DNA of 64,000 nucleotides from Centropus unirufus (lineage: Eukaryota; Chordata; Aves; Cuculiformes; Centropidae), in assembly GCA_013397695.1 (NCBI GenBank), contig VYZI01000085.1:428650-492649 (forward strand). Reading direction: 5' to 3'. The notes beneath the pieces were generated by a model that was not told the DNA's origin, did no database searches, and saw only the letters and a list, made by a program, of their open reading frames with translations. The position numbers were made by a program, and so were the translations under genes. Position 1 is the stretch's first letter, and the number at the start of each line of letters is the position of its first letter. This document shows, one piece after another, positions 51,838 through 63,000 of the stretch.

Positions 51838-52212
51838 NNNNNNNNNNNNNNNNNNNNNNNNNNNNNNNNNNNNNNNNNNNNNNNNNNNNNNNNNNNNNNN
51901 NNNNNNNNNNNNNNNNNNNNNNNNNNNNNNNNNNNNNNNNNNNNNNNNNNNNNNNNNNNNNNNNNNNNNNNNNNNNNNNNNNNNNNNNNNNNNNNNNNNN
52001 NNNNNNNNNNNNNNNNNNNNNNNNNNNNNNNNNNNNNNNNNNNNNNNNNNNNNNNNNNNNNNNNNNNNNNNNNNNNNNNNNNNNNNNNNNNNNNNNNNNN
52101 NNNNNNNNNNNNNNNNNNNNNNNNNNNNNNNNNNNNNNNNNNNNNNNNNNNNNNNNNNNNNNNNNNNNNNNNNNNNNNNNNNNNNNNNNNNNNNNNNNNN
52201 NNNNNNNNNNNN
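51838..52212. other. Assembly gap (375 N)
   Basis: There is no base information. The stated size may be an estimate. Open frames reported through it are artefacts of unknown bases. Confidence 1.
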
Positions 52213-54920
52213 TTTTCCGTAACACCTTTGGGGCCAGGAGCTGAGCCACAATGCTTCTGGGTTGGTTTCCACCAACAACCCGAAGTGGCTGCTGTGCAGG
52301 GGCCAGCCCAGCCCCTGGCTGCCCCGTCAGGTTTCACTCACACACCATGAACCCGCAAATCAAAGGCCAGAGGAAAACACTGGCAAATCTTCTGGTAGGC
52401 TGGGGAAAGTTTATTTATTCCTTTATTTCAATGTGTGATGACATAATGGGTTTCTTAAGTACAACCTACTAAATTTTAGATTTTATCAGAGGAAGAAATA
52501 ACTTTAAAAGGAAAATTCATATATTATGTGATCTTAAATAGTTATCAGACTCTTGGGGCACAAGGACCCGTCGGTTAAGGATGAAATTCAGTGTGTCTCT
52601 TCACTTTGGCTAAATTTTTTTTGCGCAGAGAGGTTGATGTGTAAGGGTCTGAGGGACATATTGTTAAGAAACAATGATTTATATAGATGCAAAACCCTCG
52701 CAGCAACGTGGAAACTTGCAGAATTCCTTCCAGTGCTCTCGGGCTCGATCAAAAGAAAAGCCTCAGAATGGGTTAATAATAATCTGACGGTCTTCAAAAT
52801 TTGTTTGATATAGCAGTGCACCACAATATTCATTGCTGGCAACTCTCTTGACAACCTTTTGATATTTAGATTTTTTGTGTGTGTGCTTCAGTGTGTAATA
52901 GATTAACTTGGCTCTGCGGAAAAGGTCTTTATAGAATCCTTAACTGTTGCACTCATTATTGAATAAACAGCACTTTCTTCATGGGAAAAGCAACAAAAAA
53001 AAAAAACCCAAACCCTGCAGATTTTTTCCTTCTTAAAAATGCATTCATAATCTAGATATTAGGAAACATTTATTTTTTTTTCCCTTCCTGAAAAATATCA
53101 TAAACAGTCTTGGTTTGACCTTGTTAATGCAGGACCACTTTAGTAATCTGTGCCTAATGATTTTTTACATTAAACCACAGCTTGTGTTGGACCCTTGTGT
53201 GTCACAGTAATTTAAGAACAGTCATTTTGCACATTCCGATCCCATTATGTTACATTGTTCCTGAATAAAGACTGGTATTATGTTGCTCCTATAAAGGGCA
53301 GAAGTGGCCTGAATTTTATCTGCTGAACGAATCAATCTGGATTATGTCAGCTGAAAAGAATTGTGAACTGCAGTCTCCAGCAGATGGGGAGATTTTAAAA
53401 ATGTATCTGTTTGGTTGTGAATACATCAGCTCAGATAATACCTTGTGGTGACTGAAAAGTAGTTTTTCTCCCTTTTTTTTCAATGAAGACTGTACCAATT
53501 ATCATTTCAACATAAAGTATTAGGAGATCAATTGGGAACTGAATGCCATTTCCTAATGTTAATACAGTGTTTTATTTAAGCTGCCTTGACAGGCTGTCTA
53601 GGCTGTGGGAAAAAGACTGAGCAAATAATGAGTAAAGGGTTTAGAAAAAAGACAGAGGGTGGAGCTTGGCAAACGATGTGAGCTATTCATCAACAACTCA
53701 ACAAGGATGATGGAAATAATAAGTACTCCTTAAAGAAAGGGGGAAAGGATTTTTTTTTAAAGAAACAGTTTCCTTTAAAAAAATATTTAACTCTAACTTT
53801 GTATTACTTTCTGATTAGCTGATTTTAAACTTCCTGAAATCAGCCAAAGCTTCGCTTTGAAATGGATAGTATGCATTTAACCAGCACATTCTTTAGCAAT
53901 CAGTTAAAAAAAAAAAAGAAACAGTGTCTAATTTCCTGTTCATTTGTGCAAATTTCTTACCATGTGGCATTGTCATTTAATATCTAAAGTACATTAATGC
54001 ACTTCTATAACGCCAAAACCCGCAGACAAATCCCCTGTGTGAAATAATTTGTGTGAACTTTGAACTAACCATGAATAAAATCAAGATCTTATTATGTCCT
54101 TTATTTATATGGCACAGAAAAGCTTTGAAACTCAATACAAGCACCAACGCGATACGCACATTCGCGGTGATACTTTAAGAAAGAAGGAAACCCACCCAAC
54201 TTCCCTACATTTTTGTGAGATTTGCCCACTATTCAGATGCCATTCTGTTACTTCTCAAAATATTTGTCTTAGACATCGCTGGGCTATTCTAATATTATTG
54301 TGTTCTGAGTTGCTAAAATTTCCATTCAGCAGATATAATTCCACCATCTGTAAAGTTCTAGATTTTATAATACTTCTAAGCTGTTTTTAATCTATTTTTA
54401 CTGCCATGTTCTGTCCTGAAATGTCAGGGAGCGCAGACTAGGTCTCGGAATTAACATGACAGTTAAGAAACTTGGCAAGGTTTTACAGCAGATTGTGACA
54501 TTAACAAAGTACAAAGGAGAATGGGGAAATTAACGTTAATGTATGCTTGCAGACACTATAAAAATCTATATGTCCATGATCGGGGATCTAAAAATAGGGA
54601 TGTTTTTTAGGTTGATGCCATTAAATACAGAGCTTTGCTGTGAAAAGAAATTTCCATATGAAAAGCAACTTACTAAAAAGTAATGCTGTAATCCCTCCGC
54701 TGGATTGAAGCACAGGTTTATGTATCCCAGGTCAAGCAGGCATATGGCTGGGTTTGTTTTCCAATTTCGGTGCAGGCTTTTTTGAATCTCTGATGAAACC
54801 GCTCTGAAAGCACCAATATTGTTTTGCAACAGCTGCAAAAGATACAGCGTGATAGATGTCCCGATAGATGGTAGCAGTTATTAAAATTCACAGATTGCGC
54901 CGTAAATCATGTAAAGCCCT
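52213..54920. other. AT-rich non-coding sequence
   Basis: Mostly AT-rich unique DNA with short A and T runs (near 52994-53007, 53073-53080, 53906-53917). Five CpGs are packed in 19 bases at 54148-54166 within this CpG-poor context. AATAAA occurs near 53263 but no transcript is supported. No transposon or gene is recognised. Confidence 0.5.
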
Positions 54921-54929
54921 TCCTCTTGC

Positions 54930-55435
54930 CCAGTAAGAAGCTAAAAGACGGGTTTGGGACTGGTGGCAGGCGCCCCCAGCCCAGGGGTGGCTCTGAGTGG
55001 GTATCCCTTGGTGGTCCGGGACATGGGACACTTTCCCGCATCCCAGGGGTGGCATCGCACACGGGGATGCTCTCTGTTGGCTCAGTTCCACCGGGAACAA
55101 CGCTACTTTTTGACTGAAGACCTGTTTTGCCCGACTTTGCAGAGTTCCCCAAAGCCCCGTTCAGCCCAGATCTAGGAGTGCTGGGGGTTCAGGCTCCTCT
55201 CGTCCCGGTGCCCCAGCTGAGCTGGGAGCTGCCTCCGCGTGCAGTTTTGGAGCATGTTCTGCCTCGTGATGGTTGTAGCCATGGGCTCAGCCCACCGGGA
55301 AAACACCAGTGGCCATGGAGAGCCAGCCTCGTGGCTGGGATGCAGCAGAGCAGGGAGATTCTGTCAGGGAGTGGCAAAGTACAGCAAAATTTGCCATTCC
55401 AGCCTTGGCCCACTTTTCCGTGCTATGTCCCGCTT
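54930..55435. other. GC-rich non-coding patch, left flank of duplication copy 2
   Basis: This GC-rich patch is open in several frames on both strands (110 codons plus at 55127-55459; 81 and 74 minus) with no recognisable product. Its last ten bases, TGTCCCGCTT (55426-55435), recur at 55657-55666 on the far side of copy 2. Confidence 0.5.
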
Positions 55436-55666
55436 ATTTTCTCTGCTAATTTCAATTAACCTTCTTCTCATTGAATATATATTTGATACCACTTTTTGAA
55501 GCTTGGGCTCTAAAAGGTTTATATTGATTGCAGGTTTCAAGGCCATATGTTCCAGTTATTTGATTTGCGCAGTCAAAATTGACATCCTAAGTTCACTAAA
55601 ATATGTAAATATCTGAATGTAACGACTTTCCAAGACTCCCGGAGTTATGCAGAGATTGTGTCCCGC
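55426..55666 (+). mobile_element. Insertion-like unit: copy 2 flanked by a 10-bp direct repeat
   Basis: The 10-mer TGTCCCGCTT occurs perfectly at 55426-55435 and 55657-55666, bracketing a 221-base AT-rich insert. The insert consists of 15 bases of unmatched sequence, the 202-base copy 2 and 4 further bases. DNA on both outer sides is GC-rich, so removing the insert and one 10-mer would leave one continuous GC-rich locus. A target-site duplication from endonuclease-dependent insertion is the simplest reading. No poly-A tail, CR1 octamer or terminal inverted repeat is seen, so the machinery is unknown. Staggered-break repair with templated filler is an alternative. Confidence 0.6.
55451..55652 (+). 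repeat. Copy 2 of the 202-bp dispersed duplication (likely inserted)
   Basis: It is indel-free and 96.0% identical to 51206-51407. Its base composition is unlike its GC-rich neighbours, which supports it being the newcomer. Three of the eight differences are CpG here against TpG in copy 1 (51323, 51378 and 51395 in copy 1 coordinates), and one is the reverse (copy 1 CpG at 51338-51339, CpA here). At the first three sites copy 2 may hold the older state and copy 1 may have decayed by CpG deamination. Whether either copy is functional cannot be told. Confidence 0.95.
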
Positions 55667-55850
55667 TTCGGAAGCATTGTGTGCATTTCAAACCGAGCCA
55701 AAGCCGCGGCTGCATTCCCGTACGCAGCCTCCCTGGCTCAGACACCGACCGGGCCGAGCGCAGGTGCCAGGGGCAGGAGCCGCGTTCCCTTGTGTGAACG
55801 CGCGCAGACTGATGCAATGCAAACATTAATCTCTCGGCTACAAAGGAACA
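55657..55850. promoter_or_regulatory. CpG-rich module beside duplication copy 2
   Basis: About 17 CpGs occur in the first 180 bases, including CGCGG and ACGCGCGC strings, against CpG-poor DNA further downstream. The 3' part carries ATGCAAAC followed by ATTAATC and then ACAAAGG near 55814-55846, resembling POU, homeodomain and SOX sites. It may be a small CpG island split from its left part by the copy 2 insert. A promoter or enhancer role is inference. The 96-codon frame at 55658-55948 has no domain. Confidence 0.35.
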
Positions 55851-58800
55851 GCATGGATCCATCTGTTACTTTCTTTGCTCTTAATCAAGTTGGGGAGGGA
55901 GCAAAAGTTCATGTAGCAAATGCGGGTATGCACTGGATTGGGACGTGAGCCACAAAGCTGGGATCAAATGCAGAGGCAATAGGATTTTTGGAGGTCTAGG
56001 GATCCAGGGCTGGGTATCATTTTGGATCTGTTCTTTCCTCAAATTTGGAAGTGGAAATTGAATTCTGGGATGTGGTATTGGCCCACTCTGCTCTATAACC
56101 CGCAAGGCTGAGTGCAGACTGCTGTCCCCATTATGACTGTGCTAACAATTGACTTTATGGTTTGGCTGTCTTGCAGAAAAAAACAACCCTAAATCAATCC
56201 CAACCAAAAAGTATTTTTTTTCTAGTTTGCTTAATAATATGAAACATGGCAAATACTGTGTTTTCTATCAAATGAGGCAATTGTAAGGAAAAAGAGAGGA
56301 AAAAAGGAAGAAAGAAAAATCCAAACACAAAAGGCGTGCAGGGCCAGAGAGTCAGAAAGGCAGAGAAGGAGATGACAGCCCTTTTATCCGCCAGTTGAGC
56401 AGTTAGAAAACTTATCCAGGATGTAGAAGGCCTGGTCTGAATTCCCTGCTCTGCTGAGGAGAGTGTAACCCACATTTTGGGTATGTGCCCCTGCCAGATC
56501 GCTGTTCAGAGGAAGGAGAATCCCTCCCCACTGCCTTTGCTCACTACTGTCCACCTCCAGTAGGTGCAATATTTGATTCCCTTCCTCTTTAAAGCAACCT
56601 ATTTTTAAAATATTGGATAAAAACTAATTTTCCAGAAGGAAGTATTACTACTCTGAGCAAGAGGCGACCCAATTGTGACCACGACCACAGTGGTGTCTGC
56701 TCATAGAGAGGACAATCTTCATGAAACTCATTTTTCCTATTTCTGTTAACCAGAATTTTTGAAAGGAAATGAGGCCAAACACATTTATTTTTAAAAATAG
56801 AAGTATTTCTATAGAGTTTGTGTTTGGGCTCCTTTTTTCTTGCTCTTTGGATGTCTGTAGCCTGTATTCAGGAAATCAGACAATCAGCTCATCTCAGAAA
56901 ACACAAATGCCTGTTTTTGTGCCCATGTGCCAGCCTGGGTGTCCAGTTATGGATAGAAGCAGTTGGAGTATGCATCCTGAATTTCTTCTTCTCCTGTTGG
57001 TTTCTTTCTCCATTGCCCCCTGCCCTGGTCCGTGTCCCCCTCCCCTGCTCCATGCGGTTTGATAACAGCTTTAGTGATGATCACTTGCATGCTGTGGACC
57101 CCTGGAAGGGCTGGAGGCATGGGAATGGAGTGCATCCATGTGGGCATGGGAATCCACATGCGCTGCTGGGGAATCCTGTAGGCTGAGGGTACAATGCTCC
57201 TCAGAGCTATCCCCTGTCAGCACTTGTATCCCACTAGGTTCTCCATTGGCATGGAAAACAATTCCGTTGGGTTGGGTGAAAAATTAGGAGCTACTTCAAT
57301 GCGATATTTCTCCATAAGGTAAACTGATTTCCATATCAATGGCAGTGTTCTCATTACACCACTTCTTCTGATTCCTCACCGAGGGAGATGTCCTATTTTT
57401 GAGGCTGTGTATGTTCTGGATTCAGTGTGCAGTGTACGCTCACGGTCGGCTATCTGGACTGCTTTGCTTCACCTCTGATTTTTTAACATGCTTTTGAAGA
57501 AAGTCCCCTTTGTGATCATTTGTGGAACCTCCCTTATCTGGAGTGGGGCAGTGGTAGGCAGAGAAGTATGACATAAGATCCCCGTGGTGCAGCAATTATT
57601 CTCTCTTAATTTATTCTCCATTCTTTCAGTATCATGAGATATGAGCCCCCCGGAGGTGGCATGTTACTCCTAACTGTAGACCTGTGGTGTTTGATAACGC
57701 AATGAGCTGCCTACGACCACTGCTTCTCTCTACACTTATGCCAATGCCTCACGAGTTTCAGGTGTCTCCTCTCAGTGGCTTTCAAATAAAACACTGAGTG
57801 AGAGGGATCTTCAGCCAGAACACCCCAAGAGATATTTAAAAACTTGATCTTCCTTTTTGTAATGAAATAAACGGAGAAGTGCAATCATATTTCATCCCAT
57901 GGATAAAATTGGATAGAGGCTATCTGAGGTGCCCCTTCCCAGAAGGGGAAACCTTGTGGGTCTGTCTCTGGGTTCCTCTTAGGTCCTTGCAGTTAGGAGT
58001 GAGAAGAAGACAATAGGTTGAGAAGACTCTTTCCCCCATTGTTAGCTGAGGCACCAGGGATTGAAAACTTCTTGCCTGGCACATTCATGTGCTTCCCTGC
58101 CCTGTGGTTGTGGGGACTTCGTGGGACTGTGGGAATGTTTCATCCTTTGTCTTTCCAAATGAATAAATTACATTCATGAGATGGCAGTTTTATAAGTTTT
58201 CTTTCTTGTGCAACTTGACCATTTTGATTCCTTCTTTTCACTACAATGCCGAGCTCCCCGACTGCTAATGTATGCGAGATGCATGTGATACACACAAAAT
58301 CATATCACGTGTACTTTGTGGTAAGGGTGGATGGCTAAGAACAGGCACACAATACCCTGTTGTAAAATATTGGAGGGTTTTGACTTTGGTATGGTTCCCA
58401 TGATTTCCTGTGTACGGAGCTGCTTAGCCTGGCAGCTCCCCCCTTTGAAAGACACGCATTCTTCACAGCCACTCATCCATCTTTTAATATTTAGCAATAG
58501 TTTCATGTCCGAGCGAAGAATTATCCGTTCACTTTTTTGTAAGGCATATTTCTCTGACTAAATGTGCTTGGAGTGATATCCCACAAGTGTTTGAAGAAAC
58601 TCAGCTGTAGCTTGGGATGTGAAGACTTTGGGGGACATGGGGAGTTTGCAAAAGAAAAATGATCACTTGCCAAAAAGTGCTAATTTCTGCAGCACATCTT
58701 GCAACATTGCCACTTTTCTTCTGCATTTTACACCTCTCAACTTCACGGAAAATAGTTTCTAGGTGGATAAGAACTTTACCAGTACTGGGGGTTAAACCTT

Positions 58801-59360
58801 CCCAGCATCCAGTGTAGAGCTGTTTAAGTATTGGATTAGCAAGTGCCTTTCTTGACCTTTTATTGCCTTCAAGCCCTCCATTTTAGCCAAGTTGATTGGA
58901 AGTAGGTGCTGTAAGATGTATTTTGGATTTCACAGTTGTTTCCCTCTATTTTATGGTGAAATTTTGCTGTTGTTTGAGAGGAAAACGTTGTGGTAGTAGC
59001 TAGCCTGAGTTGAACCACAGACAAGTACTTGTGTTCCTGGTGAGGTTGCCTTTCTTTTATGGCTAGGACCATCCCTTTGACTTGTTTGAGAGATAAATGG
59101 TATAGTCATGTAAAAGAAGTTATTGCAGGGTCAGCTGTACTTCAGAAAGTTGTTTTTTTTTTATATACTACTTCACTCTAAACCCCTTCTTTAGCCGTTA
59201 GAATAGATGTAAGAACATCCATAAGATGTGACCAATGAGCTGAGCTGCTGCTCCATGCAGAATTCCAAGCGCCAGGGCTGGGGCAGTGGCTGCAGCACCG
59301 GGATTTGTGCAGCGAGGGGACAGGCAGAACCTGTGGAGCTCGTGGGGAATGCGTCAGCAG
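55851..59360. other. Unique non-coding sequence
   Basis: No gene, RNA gene or transposon is recognised. A 122-codon plus frame (56818-57186) is hydrophobic at its start and Pro/Cys-rich, but lacks family resemblance and overlaps other frames. A T10 run is at 59153-59162. Confidence 0.5.
56285..56319 (+). repeat. Homopurine tract (35 nt)
   Basis: Thirty-five consecutive A/G bases without interruption, mostly A with scattered G. Homopurine-homopyrimidine tracts of this length can form triplex DNA when they have mirror symmetry, which is only partial here. Confidence 0.85.
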
Positions 59361-59363
59361 CAG

Positions 59364-59400
59364 CCAGGAACCATTTCTAAGCCCAGGAACCATTTCTAAG
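59364..59400 (+). repeat. Short tandem duplication (18-bp unit, period 19)
   Basis: CCAGGAACCATTTCTAAG occurs exactly at 59364-59381 and again at 59383-59400, separated by one C. The perfect identity points to a recent slippage or staggered-break duplication. Confidence 0.95.
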
Positions 59401-59539
59401 GGAAACCCGGCAGGTAGCAAAACTCTACAGACAGTTCTGTTTCCCCTCCTTGAAATGTTGCCTCATGGGGCGCTTGAGAGAGAAAACCGGCAAAGTGGGG
59501 GTGAACATGGGGCCTGGGGTGCGAGTGTGAAGGTTTCCA

Positions 59540-60055
59540 TCTGAGCTGCGGGAATCTGACTCCAGATGGGGGAGCGCGGGGGGAGCTCGTCCTTCCTTGG
59601 AAGTCTGCTGGCCTGGGCTGGGAGAAGCGAGGCAGGGCTGCTGTGCGATGCTCCGTCTCTCCTGAGCTTTGAAGGATGGCAGATGGGGGTGCCCAGGGGT
59701 GAGGGGGTGCTGGGGGGCATTTGGCACCCATGGAGCGGGCAGGGGATGCTCCCGGTTCTCCTGGTCCTGCGTGGGGTGCAGCAGGAGCCTCCCTGGGCAG
59801 GAAAACGCTTCATCCCGACCCTTTCATGGAGCGAGCGTGGGCTTAGAGAGTGCGTGTTTCTATAATTAAGTTTTGAATAGAATTTGAGCAGCGAGGAGCT
59901 GGGGCGAAAGACGAGTGTCCTGGGGCCACCGGGGAGCCTGGACGGGCCCGCTCCAGCAGGTGCCACTCGGGTTTACGATTCCAGCCGGCTTCAGGGAGCT
60001 GGAAATTTTGCGCGAGCCACACGAGGGAGCTCACAACCCACAAACAAGGAGGAGG
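59540..60055. other. GC-rich non-coding patch
   Basis: GC-rich DNA is open in many frames on both strands (167, 111 and 100 codons minus; 99 and 176 plus, the last extending to 60414), with mutually exclusive Pro/Gly/Arg/Ser-rich translations. None is recognisable. It contains the quadruplex motif at 59685-59717. Confidence 0.45.
59685..59717 (+). other. G-quadruplex motif
   Basis: Four G-runs of 5, 4, 5 and 6 bases (59685-59689, 59696-59699, 59703-59707, 59712-59717) are separated by loops of 6, 3 and 4 bases. This fits the standard rule of four runs of at least three G with loops of 1-7 bases. Structure formation in the cell is inferred. Confidence 0.8.
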
Positions 60056-63000
60056 AATGCTGTATTTTTTATTTTTTTTTCTCCTCTCAGTTTTTTTCCT
60101 TTCCCTCAGGTCTCAGACCTGGAAGCTTCCCATTGCTCCAGATGCAGCGGCAGCGCTCTCCTCAATCCAAAGGGATCAGGACGGGCCGGGGTGTTTGGCA
60201 CAGGGCGTTGGGAAGTGCCTGGGGTGTCACTTCAGCTTTCAGGAACAGAAGGGACAGAATTCGGAACTTCTGTCACCTGAGTCTGGGGAGCATCCTCCTT
60301 CCCACGGTGTGTGCCCCAGACACATGGCTCCAAGACTTTTTGTCCCAAGTTATTTACAAAGAGCTGGGGTTAATGGTAATTTTGCTCTTGACAGTGCCCA
60401 TGCTTTATCCTTAAATAAAACAGTTCCAACAGCTTTTACTGTCCCATTCCCTCCTCCCTACTGTGAGGATAGGAAGATGCTTCCTCTACAGTGGTTTCAG
60501 ACCAGCCTTTCCCTGTCCTGCCCTGTTTTCCCCTCTCGCCCTTGTGGTTCCTGTACTGGTGTGATGGGGCGACCTTATGCCCAGGGTTTGCTCTCTGTGG
60601 AGCCACAAAGGGTCTGTATCAAGATAATGCTGGGGGGAAGTGTGCCCTCAGGATGCCAGGAAAGTTGATATTTTTTTTCCGAGCCATACTCAGTCTACTT
60701 CATGTTACTTCAATGGAAAAGCCTAATTTCAGTTTACGATTCGCATCTAGAGGCTTTGCTATCACCCTGAGACTTCCTACAAGGCACCCAGTAATGTTGC
60801 TTTCATTTGCATTGCTCTAACAAAAAGATTTCCATCTGTCTTCCCAACTCCATAAAACTCCAAACAAATAGCGAGTACTATGGATGTCTGAACACACAAT
60901 AGCATGTCATTTTTCTTCCAGCATTAGTGTATGTTGCAGACATTAAACTACTTCTCTTCTGAAGGGTTTGAGAGACTATTAGCATTATTCAAATTAAATT
61001 TGATACTGATGCAAGTTAGTGCTGTTAGATTTATGTGCCAAGTATGATGCCTCATCTTTCCGTCAGGAGCTGGGCTCAGCCCTGTGCAGGTTCAGGTTCT
61101 CTCTGTAAACTCGGAGCTGCTCAGATAAGCAATTATGCTCTTGTCCTCGGTGTCCCACTTTCCCCGATAAGCGTGCTTTTGGGTGCTCTGCAAGACCATG
61201 ATGCTATTTTTCACACACTTTGTCCCCTCTCTACTCATCTTGCTTTCCCTCCCAGCCTAAGGATACGTTACTCTACTTTTCTAGAAGAGGCATTTATGCC
61301 TGTTAGAATCACAGCCCCAGTGTTTCTTTGATTCCCTTTGTGCTGGGACCAAGCCCTCGGAGAAGGGTCCTGTTGTGTGGCAGGATCCCGCTCTACGAGG
61401 GGTGCCCAAAGGCCATGACCAGCAGCCAGGCCTTCTGCGGCACTGCTGTCCGAAGGGTTTCATCTGTGCTCCTTGATCAACTCTCCTGTTACAGAAATGA
61501 GTCAAAGGCACATTATTATCACACCCCACTTATTCCTTCCCAATATGGGACTTTGGTGTGTTTTTCCCTAGAATCGATACACCGAGCAAGGTCTGGAAGG
61601 GCAATCTGTGAGCTGATGCATTCCAGTCCCCACCAAGCGCTGCTTCAGGTGGTGATGGTGGTGCTAATGCTATTTTCTTGTAGGTAGAACCATGAAAAAG
61701 TGTGTTACTCCTGTTGTGCCTTTGACAATCACCAGGTCCCGTGTTTAAGACTCAGGTGTATCAGTGAAACGCAAGATAGTACTCCAAATTCATGTTATTT
61801 TTCACACCGACCCAGATCCTCCAGAGCCACAGATGTGCAGTAACTTTGTCACTATTATTTACGGCTTCAGAAGGTGAAAAAATTGATTCCTGCCATCTTT
61901 GCTGTGAAAGTCCTGTATGTCTGTCTTAACCACTACCTAGCACCGAAGTGGAGCTGCATTCAAAGCCACAGCCAGCACGGTTAGAGCTACGAGAATACAG
62001 CATCTCCTGGTGATTCCCTATCCATCTTTCTCCTCCTAATTACCGTAACTCACAGCAGATCTTTCTAGGTGAGAAGTAATGATCCATTTCTACACAGCGT
62101 AAAGTGGGATTATGTACTGGGCGTGCATTTTCCTTTTGCTCTGGCGCTGGTGCACTGTGAGAAATATGTGTGTTCACCCTTGGGATACAGGGTGCCTTAA
62201 TCAGCACATTGGATGCTGCTCCACTGGGGGTTTGTCTTGCCAGGGGCTCATCCCTGTGGAGCAGAGGATGGGAGCAGAGTGAATCCTAGGCTGCGAGTAA
62301 CCATTGCTGCGTGACTGCTGAAACCTGTTGGATTCTTGACTTTAGTCTGTGTCTTTTTCCAAAGGATAAAAATCAGAGGAGTTTTCACCTGGCAATGTAT
62401 AGCGGGTTAGTGTGAGCCCAGCATTGTCAAAATCCCTGTGGAGAGGTCACATTTATTTTTTATTTCAGACCGCCGTCCATCCTTTCAGTGTGCACAGAAG
62501 GTACCCGGTCTGAAGGGGGGGCGTCTGCTTAGTGAATGAGTTGTTTGCAAGACATTTTTGCCGGTTTCTTTGATTTGCTGCAGTTATTTTGCTCAGTAAT
62601 GAGCTGGCTCACCACAACGCAATTTTTGTACCTTCAGTGGGACTAAATATTGGGCGCCCATCAGCGGGGGAAAGAAGTTTTGGGAGAGAGCTGGAATCAG
62701 TGGATCTGCTTGGGAGTGGGCAAGTAGGGGAAACAGAGCCTAGCATCTCCTGTGTGCTGCATCCTGATGGTTCCTGGGGCTGGAGCTGGGGCACAACGCT
62801 GGCTCCACACCCTGGGGACAGCACTGGCCAAGGTGATTGGGGTTTCTGCTGCCGCCTTGGGACATGGATCTGTTCCAGCATCAGCCTGCAGGGTCTGTAC
62901 CCACCAGGGTGTGCAACACAGCGAGGCAGGGATGCTCTCTGCACACCTGGAGTGTTTCATTCCGATGAACCACATTTTCTCCTCCTGCCGCATTAAAAGC

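Noticed and set aside
51759..52337. Frames of 151-192 codons across 51.76-52.34 kb
   Set aside because: They run through 375 unknown bases, so their length is an artefact.
53262..53268. AATAAA as a transcript end
   Set aside because: A single hexamer in AT-rich DNA is expected often, and no upstream exon is supported.
60057..60668. 203-codon plus-strand frame starting with a hydrophobic leader
   Set aside because: The apparent signal-like start is a T-rich tract translated as Leu/Phe. The rest lacks domains and overlaps a different 176-codon frame.
62464..62514. 9-bp perfect inverted repeat (TTCAGACCG / CGGTCTGAA) as a possible microRNA precursor
   Set aside because: Several 9-bp inverted repeats with short loops are expected by chance in 64 kb. 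The 33-base loop has only a weak inner stem, which is not microRNA-like.
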